A DNA stretch of 64,000 nt, from positions 3,612,757 to 3,676,756 of the forward strand of contig NW_022098049.1 in NCBI RefSeq assembly GCF_002288925.2, given 5' to 3'. Each line of letters opens with the position of its first letter. Position 1 is the stretch's first letter. This DNA is from Delphinapterus leucas. Its lineage: Eukaryota; Chordata; Mammalia; Artiodactyla; Monodontidae. Made by a program: the position numbers and the translations under genes. Shown here piece by piece: positions 36,060-47,965 of the stretch. The notes beneath the pieces are model-generated. The model ran no database searches and was not told the origin of the DNA. It saw only the letters and a list, made by a program, of their open reading frames with translations.

Positions 36060-36545
36060 TGAGGGAATAAGGCGAGTCAACCTGGGTTTTAGGAAGTTAC
36101 TCCAGTAGCAGTTCAAGAGATGGATGAATAAAGGCATGAGGTGAAGATGTCAATTCAGACGCTTTTGCAGTAGATTAAGTTACAGATAATGAGAGCTGGG
36201 ATTGAGGCAGGAGTCATAGGTGGAGGGAAATGAGGAGGAACACGATCGTGGAGGTACGATGGACAGAATTTGGGAGCCGGAAGTTGAAGGGAACAAGTGG
36301 AAGGATGACTGACATTTCTAAACTGGGTGTCTAGAAGGATGGCGATGTCATGAGCCGACAGAGAGGTCGTAAGGGGAACACGTTTAGGAAGGAATGTAAG
36401 AGGCACAGTTTGGGTCATGCTAAGTTTGAGGTCCTAGCAATACAGCCATCTGGAGGTATCCAGGAGGCACAGAAAATGTGGGTGTTTGAGCTCGGGAGAG
36501 AGCTCTGAGTGTGAGATGTTGACTGTAAGGTTATTGATACAGAGG
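36060..36545. repeat. Old mammalian interspersed repeat, family not named (copy 3 of 4)
   Basis: It contains 'gtcatgctaagtttgaggtc', 'ggaggtatccaggaggcac' and 'gctcgggagagagctctga', which continue the same consensus as the copies at 23525 and 27560 but cover a later part of it. Confidence 0.6.
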
Positions 36546-37369
36546 AGTCAGGGCAGCACAGGTACAGCTCTGGACCAGATGTGACAGCCAGCTGAGAACC
36601 CCCAAGGACGGGACCTTGGCCTGGCTCTGAGCAACGCGAGGCCAGGATCCAGCTCTGCTCTGCTTACCGCGTTCCCCCAGCACCTAACATAGACCCACAA
36701 AAAAGCATTCTGCCATTTTCAAAGGGCAATCAAAGGAAGAAGACTCCAACCCAGCAGTCTGAGACGTAGCCAGGAGAGAAGGGATGAAAGATAAGCAAGT
36801 TGGGTATCACAGGAGCCAGTGCTGGAGTGCCAGGATCTTGAGGATGAGGTACATTGTATTCGGCAACAGGTTAGAATCCAGGGCCTCTTCAAATCCTACT
36901 CCAGAGGTTCCTGATTAAACGCGAATTCGTGTTGTTTCCCAGGACGCATGTTAGGGCGAGGAGCAGTTCTAGCTTCCCCTTGTTTAAAAATGTCTATGAC
37001 ACATCCAGTCTGAGAAATCTCAGTTTTTCCTCCTTGCTGGTTCCAACTGTGTTTTGTCAGACAGGAGTTCCAGTTACATTGTGTTACTGGCACTGACCCC
37101 ATTTTAAAGTCTCCATTGTTGAGACTTTAGCCCTAACTAAATACAATAGTTAGAATAATTCCTTAAAACACATCTCTTAATAATCAGGCTGTTTATTATC
37201 TTACTAATAAAGCTGCCTTATGATTTTCATATTAATAAGATATTTCCTGTTATCCATAGTCATTTCTTTCCTTTTCTGTTTAAGAACAGAGGCTATATTA
37301 ACAAACAGTCACATTTAAGAGCACGGAGAGTACAATTAAGTTGAACAGAAAGGTGTCGTTGAATAGCAG

Positions 37370-37480
37370 AACTCCAGCATTGCGCTTGGAGGCCCTATTT
37401 TAACCATTTACCAACAAGTCCATTAACCTCTCAGAGCCTCAGTGTCTTCATCTGTAAAATGGAAATAGCGACATCTCACA
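37370..37480 (+). mobile_element. MIR SINE
   Basis: ttaacctctcagagcctcag, then 'tgtcttcatctgtaaaatgg', is a clear MIR core. Confidence 0.85.
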
Positions 37481-38410
37481 GAATTTCAGGATCAAAGGAA
37501 CAGTGGGGAGTTCCAGTCTAGGTCTGGACCAGCAAATTTCTTGGCAGTGGAGAAGCAAAGCACTCAGGAGAAAGCTCTTTTTGGACTATAGCGCGCTGAA
37601 CAAACAGCAGTCGGGTTATTGAGGTCAAGACTGTTCATGTTTGTATTACTTACCTCACTGCTTGGTGACACATTAGTTTAGACTCAGAGGATGTAGGATA
37701 GAGTTACACTCTGTGTTTAGGTATGATGGGAATCCATCCCACTCACATTTCCAGACCTGCTTTCTAGAGCTTGGGCTGGACTTTGGAATTCTTGGGGCCC
37801 AGATCCAGGAGCTCGTCAGACCCAGAATCCTGTACTTTTGAGCTGATGCTGAGGCCTAGGGTCCCCAGAGCCTCTGGGACCCCCTAAGACTCGGTCCCTT
37901 CACTCAGCAGGCACTTACACGCTTGCCCACTGCTGCAGTGGAATGTTCTGCCCCGTCAGTGACCCCAGTTCAGGACCCAGCCTCTCCTTCCAGGCCTGTA
38001 GGTCTGACTCTTTCACAGTAATGACACGAGAGCTTAAGACTGTGTGTTGCCACGCCTGTCTTGCTCACCAGGATGTCGTGGGGATGAATGCACTAATGCT
38101 TATAGAGTGTTCTTTCTCCGGAGGAGGAGTGCCCTGATTCAGTATCATGTCATTATGACCTTGTCTTCTCCTCTTTAGTTTAGAAACTTGTGTCTGTTTA
38201 ATTGAGACGGCGTGAGAAACAAGGTTCTCCTGCATCGACCTCTCCTCTGGGAAGCCTTCCGGGAACCCCCATTTGTGCTGCACAAGGTGCCCCGCCCCTG
38301 TGCTCCCACAACGCCTGCCTCCTGCCAGCATTGTAGGTGGGCCCGGTTCTTCTCCACAAGGTTCGAGAGAGAACAGAAGTTGTACCCTAGAGCAGGAACC
38401 AGCTTATCAA
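37480..38410. other. Intron, unclassified
   Basis: No exon with splice sites or named repeat is seen. Confidence 0.45.
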
Positions 38411-38560
38411 GCACCTGAGTGAATTCCTGGACCGTTGTTACACGCATCCTTCTCATTCTCGCAGCAACCCTATGCTCTGCCTTCCTAGAGGAAGAAACTG
38501 AGGCCCATTAATGACATCAGTTGCCCAGAGTGTCACAGCCAGGAGGCTTGAGCCCAGGTC
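38410..38560 (-). mobile_element. MIR SINE
   Basis: gaggaagaaactgaggccca with supporting flanks is the reverse of MIR. Confidence 0.8.
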
Positions 38561-39725
38561 TTTTTCACCCTTGAGCCTGTAGTTGTGTCTTTAGGCCATC
38601 TGGCTCCCGTTGGGAGGGCCTTTTGGTTAATGCCTCTGTCCCCTGGGCTGATACCCTAAGTGAGCTCAGACCTCTTTGTGTGACACGGGTGGCCCTGGGT
38701 TAAAGTGCACGCCAGCTCTGCAACTGACTGGTGTGGTTAATCCCATCACACATTCTCAGAATGCTCTCATTTACTGACTAAAACCACTGATGTCATCAGG
38801 AAGTCCTCCCCACCTCCCTCTCCACTTCCCTAAAGCAGCTTATTCACTGTCTGACTATTGGTATTAAAGACTTTGTTCTGTGAAGCGGGGGGGATTACAG
38901 CCTGGCAGTCAGTGCGAATGATCAGTGGGTTGATGAGCATTAATGGAGGGTCATCCCAGCCACCGACTTCAGGTTGCATTTCCATGTCATGGAAGTTGAA
39001 GTGATGAAAACTGCCTTTGCTGAAGTCAGGAAAGTGTCCGTATCCTTTTCATAATCTCACCTTATTTACTTTCATACTGAAAGAAAGAATTCACTTTGAG
39101 ACAGCAGGGTGTTATAAACCAGTGTAAAGCATTTCTCAAGCACCTCCAATCCTTCCCCTAACGCAAAGCCAAATCATCATACCTGGGCCAAATCACCCCC
39201 ATCGTCTTTCATATGATTGCCTTTCTTTAATCACATTTTAACACATGTCCCCAACCATACAGGACACATTTCAGTATTTTGAATATAAACGTTGTTAGCA
39301 AGCATACTATTCAGTACATTGATTAATGCTCCTCTAATATAAAGAGGCCTTGGTCCAGAAATCAAGACCAAGAAAAAGTGTCACTTTTGTGTTGAACTGT
39401 GGAGCTTTCTACTGCTGGACAAATTAGAGCTCCCATGATCCGCTTCCTTCCCCTTCTGGTTTATAGCGTTTGTCTTGAATTTGTTCTTTTTGATCTGTGC
39501 TTTTTGGAGGGCTGTCTCAGATCACTGGGCCAGAGCTCTGTGTGGGGCAGGAACCTACATTTGTATTTTACAGCTGGGTGCTTGGAACTAGCACAGGGCC
39601 AATCACATAAGAGGGTCAAATGAATGCACGAATGTGCGCCCGTCTGTGTTGGAGGTATGCAATCTATAGACAGATCAGCAACTTTCATCAGGAGACTGGT
39701 GACAGTCATAGGAGATGGTGAAGGG
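38560..39725. other. Intron, unclassified
   Basis: A possible L2 remnant lies at about 39395-39640. Nothing else is named. Confidence 0.4.
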
Positions 39726-39930
39726 AATGAAAGTTATTGAGCACTGTGTTGCCTGGAGCCCCGTGAAACTGGGATTCTGCCCCTATTATAAGTCTGAGGA
39801 CACAGAGGCTCCAAAAGGTAAAGCGAGTTGCCGGCGGTCTTATAATAAGCAAGTAGGCAGTGGGGTTAGAATTCAGACCTAGGTTGGCGTGACTCCACAG
39901 CTGGGCACTCTACCAGAGTCTGGTTCATGC
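39725..39930 (-). mobile_element. MIR SINE
   Basis: It reads 'ttattgagcactgtgttgcc' and then 'agtctgaggacacagaggct' and 'gcaagtaggcagtggggtta', the reversed MIR order. Confidence 0.8.
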
Positions 39931-40089
39931 TGAGAAGAAATCAGGTGACTTCATCCAGCCCACTGCCTTCAGAGGAGACCACATGTAAACAGAACCGTGA
40001 CTCACCCACTGATTTCTGCAGCCACAACTTTGCCCCTGAGTCCCCATCAGCCCACTCAGTCTCTCCACTGGGAGGACTAGTGGGCATTT

Positions 40090-40900
40090 CAGAGGCAACA
40101 TGTAGCAACCAGGACTCCTGCCTGACTCCATCCCATCCCGGCTTTCCTGTTGTTTCTATGGAGATGAAGGGTATCACCAGTCCCCTTCGGCTCGGGCCAG
40201 ACTCTGCACAAAGCTCAGCTCTTTGCTTTACCCTCCACATCGGGTCCATCAGCAAGTCCCATAGGTTCTATTTCCGGTTGTATCCCAAGGCTGCTCACTG
40301 CTACACCCTCATCCAAGCTGCCCTCACTCTGCTGGCTGCTGCACAACCCCCCCCTCTCTCCCCTGCTTCCCCTCTGCCTGTGTTCTGTATTAAACAGCCA
40401 GAATCACGTTTTCTAAATGTAAGCCAAACCCCATCCCTCCCCTATCTCCACCCCTCCATTGTTTTCACATTTAAAATAAAATCCAAAGCCCCACACGCCC
40501 TCCAACCAAGTCTCCAAATGCCCTCCCTCTTGCCCTGGGCATTCCAGCCACACTGACCTTGTTCTTACTCCCGGGCACCAAGCGGCTATCCCCTCGACTT
40601 CTACACGTGCTGCTGCCCCAGCCCGAGCCTCAGAGCCTCACGCAGCCCTTGTTCTAGATAAGACCTCCCAGTGAGCCTTGCCCTGACCCCCTCTAGATAA
40701 GCCCCTTAGCTCACACTCTCTCCCTTGACCCTGCTTTTTAGCCTTTGTAGCACTTAATGCCACGTGAACTCACAGCAAGCATCTATGCAGTTGAGTTAGC
40801 GAAGATCTCTCTCCCCCACTGCAAAGTGAGTGCTGTGAAGTGGGCATTGCCCTGCCCCCGGTGCTGGACAGGCCCTGGCTCAGTGAACAAATGACCCGGT
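40090..40900 (+). mobile_element. L2 LINE fragment
   Basis: C-rich text including 'gccccacacgccctccaacc', 'ttgccctgggcattccagcc' and later 'tgtagcacttaatgccacg' follows the L2 ORF2 end and 3'UTR. The 209-codon open frame over 39927-40556 lies mostly in this L2 and is not a host gene. Confidence 0.78.
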
Positions 40901-40975
40901 GAACAAATGAATAAGTGCATATCGGTCCTGATTTTTTAAGTGTGCTCCTTTTTTGGTAAAATGTCCTCACGTAAA

Positions 40976-41305
40976 CACTACTCAGCTGTAAAAAAGAATG
41001 AAATTTTGCCATTGGTAGCAACATGGATGGACTTGGAGGACGTTATGCTAAGTGAAATAAGTCAGAGAAAAACAAATACTGTGTGATATCACTTATCTGT
41101 GGAATCTAAAAAATACAACAAACTAATAAAACAAAAAAGAAGCCAACTCGTGGCTCTCGGTGGGGAGAGGGAGGGGGAGGGGCAAGATAGGGGTGAGAAG
41201 AAAAACAAGGGGTTATTATGGGATTATATGAAATCACCTGTGAGAAACTTTTGAAAATTGTAAAACACTATAGAATTTAAAGAATCTTTCATTCAATTAA
41301 AAAAA
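40976..41305 (+). mobile_element. 5'-truncated L1 3'-end, cetartiodactyl type
   Basis: It begins CACTACTCAGCTGTAAAAAAG and includes 'aacatggatggacttggagg' and 'atgctaagtgaaataagtca', then the G-rich 3'UTR block and an A tail. It is flanked by an imperfect 18-bp duplication at 40958-40975 and 41306-41323. It ends 94 bp before the last NSMCE2 exon. Confidence 0.88.
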
Positions 41306-41399
41306 AAAATGCTCTCACTTAAATTCTTCCATGTGAGAGAAGTTTATGCTGAAGGCATTAAGGTGAAGCGGCCTGACTTGATTTTCTCATCCCTCACAG

Positions 41400-41514
41400 T
41401 TGCCCGAAAATTGGCTGTAGCCACACAGACGTGAGAATGTCTGATCTCATCCAGGACGAGGTGCTGAGAAGGGCGATTGAGAGCCACAAGAAAAAACGTC
41501 GTCAGTCTGACTAG
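41400..41514 (+). CDS. NSMCE2: NSMCE2 last coding exon (second zinc ligand pair, C-terminus, stop)
   Basis: The coding part is 115 nt. One base completes a Cys codon (TG|T), followed by 37 codons and TAG at 41512-41514. The acceptor is ttttctcatccctcacag. The peptide begins CPKIGCSHTD; its two cysteines match human C210 and C215, the remaining zinc ligands. The SDLIQDEVLRRAIESH helix that closes the SP-RING fold follows. The tail is highly basic (KKKRRQSD). It is one residue shorter than the human tail as I remember it, and it differs in sequence, as such unstructured tails often do. A cetartiodactyl L1 fragment ends only 94 bp upstream of the acceptor, but the splice signals look undisturbed. 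Confidence 0.95.
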
Positions 41515-41745
41515 GAAGACCACCTGCCTGCAGGGAACTCCGCAGCCTACCTCCTACCCCAGCCATCTGTAGAGAGGGATGCTTGTCAAAGCACTTCGAC
41601 TGGCTGCATAGCATACTTTGGGGTAAAATTGAAGGTTTTAGTGTATTTGAAAGCCTTTTTCTATGTTACACTAAACATTCAAGCATATTATATTGTTTAT
41701 TTTTAAGTGTTTGCAATTTTAAATAAAACTTTGATTATCTGCGTG
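41515..41745 (+). other. NSMCE2: NSMCE2 3'UTR
   Basis: The sequence after the TAG stop is AT-rich, with no recognised transposon, and continues to the polyadenylation region. Its length of about 230 bp is an estimate, because the cleavage site is inferred from the AATAAA hexamer and the GT-rich stretch (about 41741-41748) just past it. Confidence 0.8.
41722..41727 (+). terminator. NSMCE2: Polyadenylation signal AATAAA of NSMCE2
   Basis: A canonical AATAAA lies 208 bp past the stop codon. It is followed after about 15 nt by TCTGCGTGTG, the GT-rich downstream element expected for cleavage at about 41740-41745. No better hexamer is seen earlier in the 3'UTR. Confidence 0.85.
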
Positions 41746-42454
41746 TGCCCTATCCGTGCGCCTCCCGAGGTGTAAATGCTTCCAGTGGTAAAGCCTGGGT
41801 GGTGCCAGGCTTCTCTATTTCTAATCCTTCAGACTGCTTTTTATTATAGTTTTAACAAAAAAAATGTCTTGCAAGGCATGTTTGAAATGCAAACACATAG
41901 AAACACCCCCAACTGCAAGCATTTTCTATCAGGATAGTAAAGAATAGCATGAGGGTGTAAAGCAAAGCCGGCTTCCTTACCTATATTTACTCTGTATATT
42001 GACAGTTCCAAATATGTAAATGCTTTTGTCATTCTGATGGGCACAGAATGCTCCAGTAGCTGGCTTATCAGTGCGATGATAATTGATGCCATAATGGAAA
42101 CTTCGCTGCAGCCTGCTGAGATCCTGAAGCGTCATCGGAAGCAACCACATCCTGGCTGTTCTTGGCCTTGCTCCGTGGCTTTCGGTAAGTGGCTTCAGCC
42201 CCGTGGGGCTGGGGGGTCTTCAGCCACGACATAAAGATATTGAATAAGATGTTCTGCACTGTCCCTTCAGCCCCGAAAGTCTGTAGACTTATGACCAGCA
42301 GGGTCTTTAAATTGAATACCGTTGATTTATATTCCATTTGTATAAAAAGTGCTAATCGATTCATAGTCTACATAGCAGCCTTTTATCAACTAGAATAATC
42401 AATTAAACCTACCAAAGCATACCCTGACTACACTAGGAAACCAAGAATAACTAA
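41746..42454. other. Intergenic, just downstream of NSMCE2
   Basis: AT-rich, with no recognised element. Several short open frames are considered chance. Confidence 0.5.
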
Positions 42455-42685
42455 TAATGGCTAACATTTATTGAGCACTTACTGTACACCGGGTGCTATT
42501 CAAAGCACTTTACATATATATTAACTCCTATAATTTTCACAGCCCGATGAGAGAGGTACAGTTATTATTCCCACTTTATCGTTCCCACTAAATGAGGCAC
42601 AGAGAAGTGAAGTGACCCGTGGAAAGTCACAGAGCTAGTAAGTGGCTGAGCTGGGATGGGAACTTAGATCATCTGGTCCCAGGGT
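42455..42685 (-). mobile_element. MIR SINE, interrupted near its end by a CHR SINE
   Basis: acatttattgagcacttact through 'agctagtaagtggctgagct' is a well-kept reversed MIR. Its last bases resume after the CHR SINE with 'ttcttaatcgtatgctctcc'. Confidence 0.9.
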
Positions 42686-42694
42686 CTGGATTCT

Positions 42695-42911
42695 ATTTTT
42701 TTTTTTTTTTTTTTTTTTTTTAGGTACCCGGGCCTCTCACTGCTGTGGCCTCTCCCATTGTGGAGCACAGGCTCCGGATACGCAGGTTCAGCGGCCATGG
42801 CTCACGGGCCCAGCCGCTCCGCAGCATGTGGGATCTTCCCAGAGCAGGGCACGAACCCATGTCCCCTGCCTGGGCAGGCGGACTCTCAACCACTGCACCA
42901 CCAGGGAAGCC
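42695..42911 (-). mobile_element. CHR-type tRNA-derived SINE, short form
   Basis: A complete short form in reverse with a long T-run at the left end. A 9-bp duplication (ctggattct) flanks it at 42686-42694 and 42912-42920. It is inserted into the MIR. Confidence 0.94.
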
Positions 42912-42939
42912 CTGGATTCTTAATCGTATGCTCTCCTCC

Positions 42940-44150
42940 TCCCTATCGATTTATTTAGAATCTAAAAATATACTCAGAGTCCACATTTAAAAATGGAACC
43001 TTTTGTAAATAAACAAGCATATACATGTTTGTGCAAAAAAAAAAGTTCACTAAAATGCAGGAAGTAACTGGATTTGATATCTAATAGGCAGTAAAGGCCA
43101 TGAAATAATAACACCTTTGAGTTTCAAAGCATAGTCTAAAATGGAGCAATTAATTTTGAAAACACTTTCGTGAAATTCAGAAAGGAGTATGACATTCAGT
43201 TGTCTACAAACTAATTTTGAGTTTCTTAAGATGCTTTACTTGAATCAGACTTCCAGAGGAAATGATTATGTTTAAGACAGAACAAACATACTTTTCATGG
43301 AATGTGGTTCTTTTGTGAAATAATTTGTTTCCTAAACAGATAGGGGTAAGCATGAAATGCTTGCCCAAGGTTGGATTTGCATTTTCCCCTACTCTTTCTA
43401 AAGAGGATTCCGGAATATTGGTGTGGACACTGATATCGGTTAGAAAAATGCAAACACCATTCTACTACGGAAAAGGTATTTGTATCCTGTGACATTTTTC
43501 CTTCTTTAGTCTCCAGAAACATATACTTGTCCAGCCAATTAACGAATTTGAAGTTTTATATAAAACTTATTTTTATCTTTGAAGATTCACCATTTGGTTG
43601 TCATTATCAATCTGGTATATTTGTTAAATTACCATTACAAGAGTTTTCCAAAAAAGTGAAACCTTTTCTTCAAATGAAATCGTATTTGTCTTACTGAGAA
43701 ACCCAATAATAATATGACAGCTGGAAGGGGAGCAGTTCTAGTCAAAGAGGAGGTGGGAGTTCAATCCCCTTTTCCGCAGGGCAGCCCCAGTCTTATCTGA
43801 GATCACCCAAGGCCCCATGAGTGACATTTGAAAACTGCACCAGATATTGTAGCTAAACCATTTCTTTCGGATGACTGGTTTAGGACTTGGATAATTGTGT
43901 GAACATGGCATTTTAAAAAAATTGCTAGTTCCTTTAAGAAATTTCCAATTGAGTAAGTTTAAAACATTACCACAAACTCCAAACAATCAGATGATTTCTC
44001 TCTCACCTTATATAGAAGTTCAAACATGGAGTGCCCAGTTTGAAGCAACTCCTGCTGGGAGCACTGCTCCCAACTGAACATGCCTCAACTCAAGTTTTCT
44101 GTGAGGACAGAGAGATTACAGGACTGGGGGAACCGAGGCCACTGGGAACT
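42940..44150. other. Intergenic, unclassified
   Basis: AT-rich DNA without a named element. Confidence 0.45.
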
Positions 44151-44154
44151 GATC

Positions 44155-44340
44155 GCTGGCCACACACCAGGCTCAGGTCTAAGTGCCTTAAACATATCAC
44201 CTAAGTGAATCCTCCCTACAACTCTAGAGGGAAGCATTATCGCCCCATTTTACAGATGAGGAAACTGAGGCTCGGGGTCATTAAGTCATTGGCCTGAGGT
44301 CACTGGCTTGTGAGTGGTGGTGGTAGAGCTTATATTGGGA
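44155..44340 (-). mobile_element. MIR SINE
   Basis: ttttacagatgaggaaactg and flanks give a clear reversed MIR. Confidence 0.88.
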
Positions 44341-44870
44341 TGGAACCATGAGTGCAGAGGGAGTGCTCTCACCCACTGGGCTCCCACTGGGCTCCCTGCC
44401 CCAGGGCCATAGAGGATGCATAAATGGTCAGCAGACCTGCACTTCTGTGCCATCCTCCTTATTTCTGCTCCTGAGACCGCCATTTCCGGCGGGGGATGAG
44501 GGGGGCACCGTTTTCCAGTCTCGGGTGCATTTTGCATAGCCCTGTGCTCCTCCCCTTGTCCCCTCTGCAAACACCCCACCAAGTCCAGGCCCTCCCTCCT
44601 GGCTTCGCACTTAGGCTGTCTTCGAGCCTTCCAGCTGGTCTCCCACCTCACAGCCGCCCCCTCCCATGTTAATCTACTAGAATACTGATTGGGTAATTCT
44701 ATATCCTTTCCTACCGAATGAACTTCAGGCCTGGCCTTCAGGATTCTACCCACAGACCAGCCCCACTTCTGTCTCCCCAACACTTCAGTTCACCTGCTCT
44801 CTTCATGGCAGGGTTTCTTCCAGAAGTATTATTCCTAACCTAACATGGTAGGCATATTCCTAACCAGCAC
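44340..44870. other. Intergenic, unclassified
   Basis: A 165-codon minus-strand open frame (44286-44783) covers it and extends into the MIR. No domain is recognisable, so it is not called a gene. Confidence 0.45.
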
Positions 44871-45000
44871 ATGCAGATGACCTTGGGCAAGTCACTTTAC
44901 TGATCCAGCCTTCAGATTTGTCACATAAGCTAAAAGGTTTGGACTTCTTGCCAAGGTTTTCTTAAACCCTAAGATTCCTCTTCAATGAATCAGTCCTATG
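44870..45000 (+). mobile_element. MIR SINE
   Basis: gaccttgggcaagtcacttt is the MIR core. Confidence 0.75.
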
Positions 45001-45514
45001 CAAAGTATATGGCCCTTTTGAAGGAAAACAAGCTGACTTGGAAATTAGAGTATATTTGAACCCAATGTATATGTTGCATCTTTAAGTATTTATTCAGCAA
45101 ACACTTTTTAAGGCCCACTTTATGCCATGTTTTGTGTTGGTCACTTTGGATACAAAAATATTCCTTCCAGAGCGCTTCTTGTCTAGTTGGGGTAGACAGA
45201 TATGTAAAAAATTAAATTGCATAAAGGGTTATGTGAGTGCCATGTTTGGGGAACAGTAGCACAAAGAAAGGAAATACAGGAAAATTATTGAGTAAGTAAA
45301 AATTGTGTTTTAGTAAATCAGGTCACAAGATTCAAAATAAGTTAATCAAAAGTTTGTGAAACCTTCTGATTGGGATATGGGGGATAAATCCTGAGGGTGG
45401 ATAATCCAGTGGTACTGGAAATCTGTTATGTTTCGGAAATCTGCCTTCTAGCTTGTGTCAAACTTTGTGGAAGGGGGTAACTATTCTGAAAGGAAGGCAG
45501 TTAAATCTGAGTGG

Positions 45515-46115
45515 GAACAGGAACTCTCATATATTGCTGGTGGAAATGCAAATTGGTGCAGTCACTGAAAAGTTTGGCTTTTAAAAAAAATGTTAAACAT
45601 GAATTCACCCCACAACCCATCAATTCCAGTCCTGGGTATCCACCCGAGAGAAGTCAAAACTATGTTCACATAAAGACTTGTGTGTAAATGTTCATAAGGA
45701 GCATGCTTTATAATAGCAAAAAAGTGGAACCGATCCAGATATCCAACTGGTGAGTGGCTAAACAGAAGCTGTGGGTCCATACAAATGGAATACTATGTGG
45801 TTATAAAAAGGAATAAAGTATCAATGCTTGTAACATGGTTGAACATGATGCTGGTGAAAGGAGCCAGTCACAGAGATCAAATATTGTATGAATCCACTTA
45901 CATGAAATGTCCAGAAAAGATAGCTCTATAAAGACAAAGTAGATTATTGGTGGCCTGAGGCTGGAGGTGAGGATGGAATTGCTTTGGGGTGAAGGAAATG
46001 TCCTAAAACCGGATTGTGGTGAGGATTACACAACTCTAGATTTATTAAAAGTCATTGAATCCAACACTTAAAACAGGTGAATTTTATGGGGTATAAATGA
46101 TATCAATCAGCTGAC
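45515..46115 (+). mobile_element. Old L1 3'-end fragment
   Basis: catatattgctggtggaaat, then 'tggaatactatgtggttata', 'catgaaatgtccagaaaaga' and 'ttttatggggtataaatga' follow the L1M 3' region in order. Confidence 0.85.
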
Positions 46116-47459
46116 GGGGGCACTGCTTTACAGGAGAGGGAGGGAAGGCCGTTCCTCCTGGTCATTTGAAAAGACGGGACAGCTATAACAGCCATTGATG
46201 CCCCCAGTTCAGCTGGTAACCACACCTCTATCAATATTCTGAGAATCGATTTTGCATCTTAAAGATTAACGTGAAATAAAGAAGAGTTCTATTCAAGCCT
46301 CAAGAAATCCAAGAAAAAAGAAGCAATTACTTAAACAAAAAATCTGTTAAGGGTTAATGAGAGGATAAGATTAAATAGGATTGCTAACAATAAGGAACTT
46401 GATTTTACCTATTTCTATGTCTTAATCTCCCAATTGTAGATTCATTTTATCCGCAGTGATCACTAATAGTAATCAATAGTTCTAATTAGCTACTTTTATT
46501 ATTTTTTTTAAGTATAATGGAGTGAAAACCCTGGCTAGTTCCTTTCTCTGTTCATCCTGCCATTGGGAAGGATGAAACTGAGTCTCCAAAAACGACCCCG
46601 TAACCATTTAGTGGTTGGCAGAATGACCCAAACTTATAACAAGACCATAAACATTTACGACCACTAAAAGGAACATTTCGTGGGGATTTGTTTTCATGAA
46701 CAAATACAGAATTTGTTTTAAGACAAAAAGAAAAAGCAAGACACACTTACGAAAGGAAGCGCAGCCCAAGGACCATCCTCCGTCATAACCAGAATACAAA
46801 CCGGAAGTGCAGTGCTGTTAAGAAAGAAGTCAGAAGGCTGCTGGAATGTACGGGAAAAGCTGTCGTTCAGAGTCAGGGAAGACTCTGGCCGTCAGGCTTC
46901 GCGTGGGCCCTGAGCTGATAGCGGTCCCCACGGTTCACAAGGAGTGCGGCGACACTGATGAGTCCAGAGATCAGCACAAACAAGGCTCAGCATGATGAAA
47001 CGCGGATGCTATGCTGGAAGGCACTGGGATGTTTTTGCCCACGGAGAAAAAAAACTGAGGCTTCTGTTTTACACAAAACATGGGACTTTTTTAAATACTC
47101 CAAGGACAATTGACAATAAGCTCCATAAGAGGGCCAATTAAAAGTTCTTTGGTACTCAGAAGAAAAAAATTACCGTTAGCGTCTCAGCACAAGAGCTCTT
47201 ATCCAGGAAACCATGAGACTGTGAATAAAATTCAGAAGGTTTACAAATTAGTACGGGGAGAAAAAGGACATCTTTACTTTTACTAACCTCTAATCGGAAT
47301 TTGATTCCCTACAATTATGAATGCAGGCAGTGAACTCCAGGAGAATTAGCAGTATCTGACTTCATCACCAATAAAAATGACATTTTCACATAGCATTCTT
47401 GTTGCTGTAAAGATAAATTTATACTCATCTCTTCTTTTAAAATACAGTATTTCGTTTGC
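46116..47459. other. Intergenic, unclassified
   Basis: No named element. A small CpG-richer patch is seen near 46860-47010, without other promoter marks. Confidence 0.45.
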
Positions 47460-47965
47460 TTCTGGCAATGATGGACTAACAGAAATTGGATTTACCTCCC
47501 ACCTTTAACAACTAAAAACCTGAACAAAATATGTATGAAATTGTGGTTTTCAGACATTGGATGCTGCCCTTGCTTCCTGCCTAAAGAGTTCCCAGGCTAC
47601 CATAGAGGGAGAGGGACCTAGCTGGAGCCTGGAGGTCTGTCTACAGAGTTGAAGATCAGGGAGGCCAAGTAGCTAGAATTCGCAGAGCAGAGAGCTAGAG
47701 AGCAGAGAGCTGCTCAGAGATTGAGCTCTGGAGACCTGCAGAAGGGTCCCCCTGGAGTCTTCAGCTAAGTCATCATCAGCTCGTGCCTGTGAGGAAACTA
47801 CCTGAGGCTGGGAAAGGACCTCCCAGAGGATCAGCGGGAACAAAAACCAGAGCTCACACAGGCCTAAGATGTTCCTTCTCCCACCAGCCAAAGTGGGGCA
47901 GAGTTAGCCCTGGACTAAAGGATGCATTTATCTGCTTAACAGTGCTTATAAGCAAGCCTCAAAAG

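Larger units (their letters stand above)
33993..41399 (+). other. NSMCE2: NSMCE2 last intron
   Basis: This phase-2 intron of 7407 bp starts gtgagt and ends ccctcacag. It holds a TC/AC compound microsatellite, several MIRs, a copy of an old unclassified repeat, an L2 region and a young-looking L1 3' fragment near its end. Positions 34670-35840 and 36550-37370 show nothing I can name. Confidence 0.8.
1..41745 (+). other. NSMCE2: NSMCE2 gene, 3' portion (introns plus last three coding exons)
   Basis: This span runs from inside a large intron to the polyadenylation region of NSMCE2. The three exons join in one frame: phase 1 before the first, phase 0 between first and second, phase 2 between second and third. 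Together they give the C-terminal part of NSE2. The two internal introns are about 411 bp (33475-33885) and 7407 bp (33993-41399). I found no sequence matching the preceding NSMCE2 exon in 1-33373, which fits the very long introns of the human gene. The gene identity rests on matching the translated exons to the human protein from memory, including the zinc ligands. Confidence 0.93.

Noticed and set aside
39927..40556. 209-codon open frame on the plus strand
   Set aside because: Most of it lies in L2-derived C-rich sequence. It has no known domain and no gene signals.
44286..44783. 165-codon open frame on the minus strand
   Set aside because: It runs into a MIR SINE, has no recognisable domain, and lacks promoter, splice or polyadenylation context.
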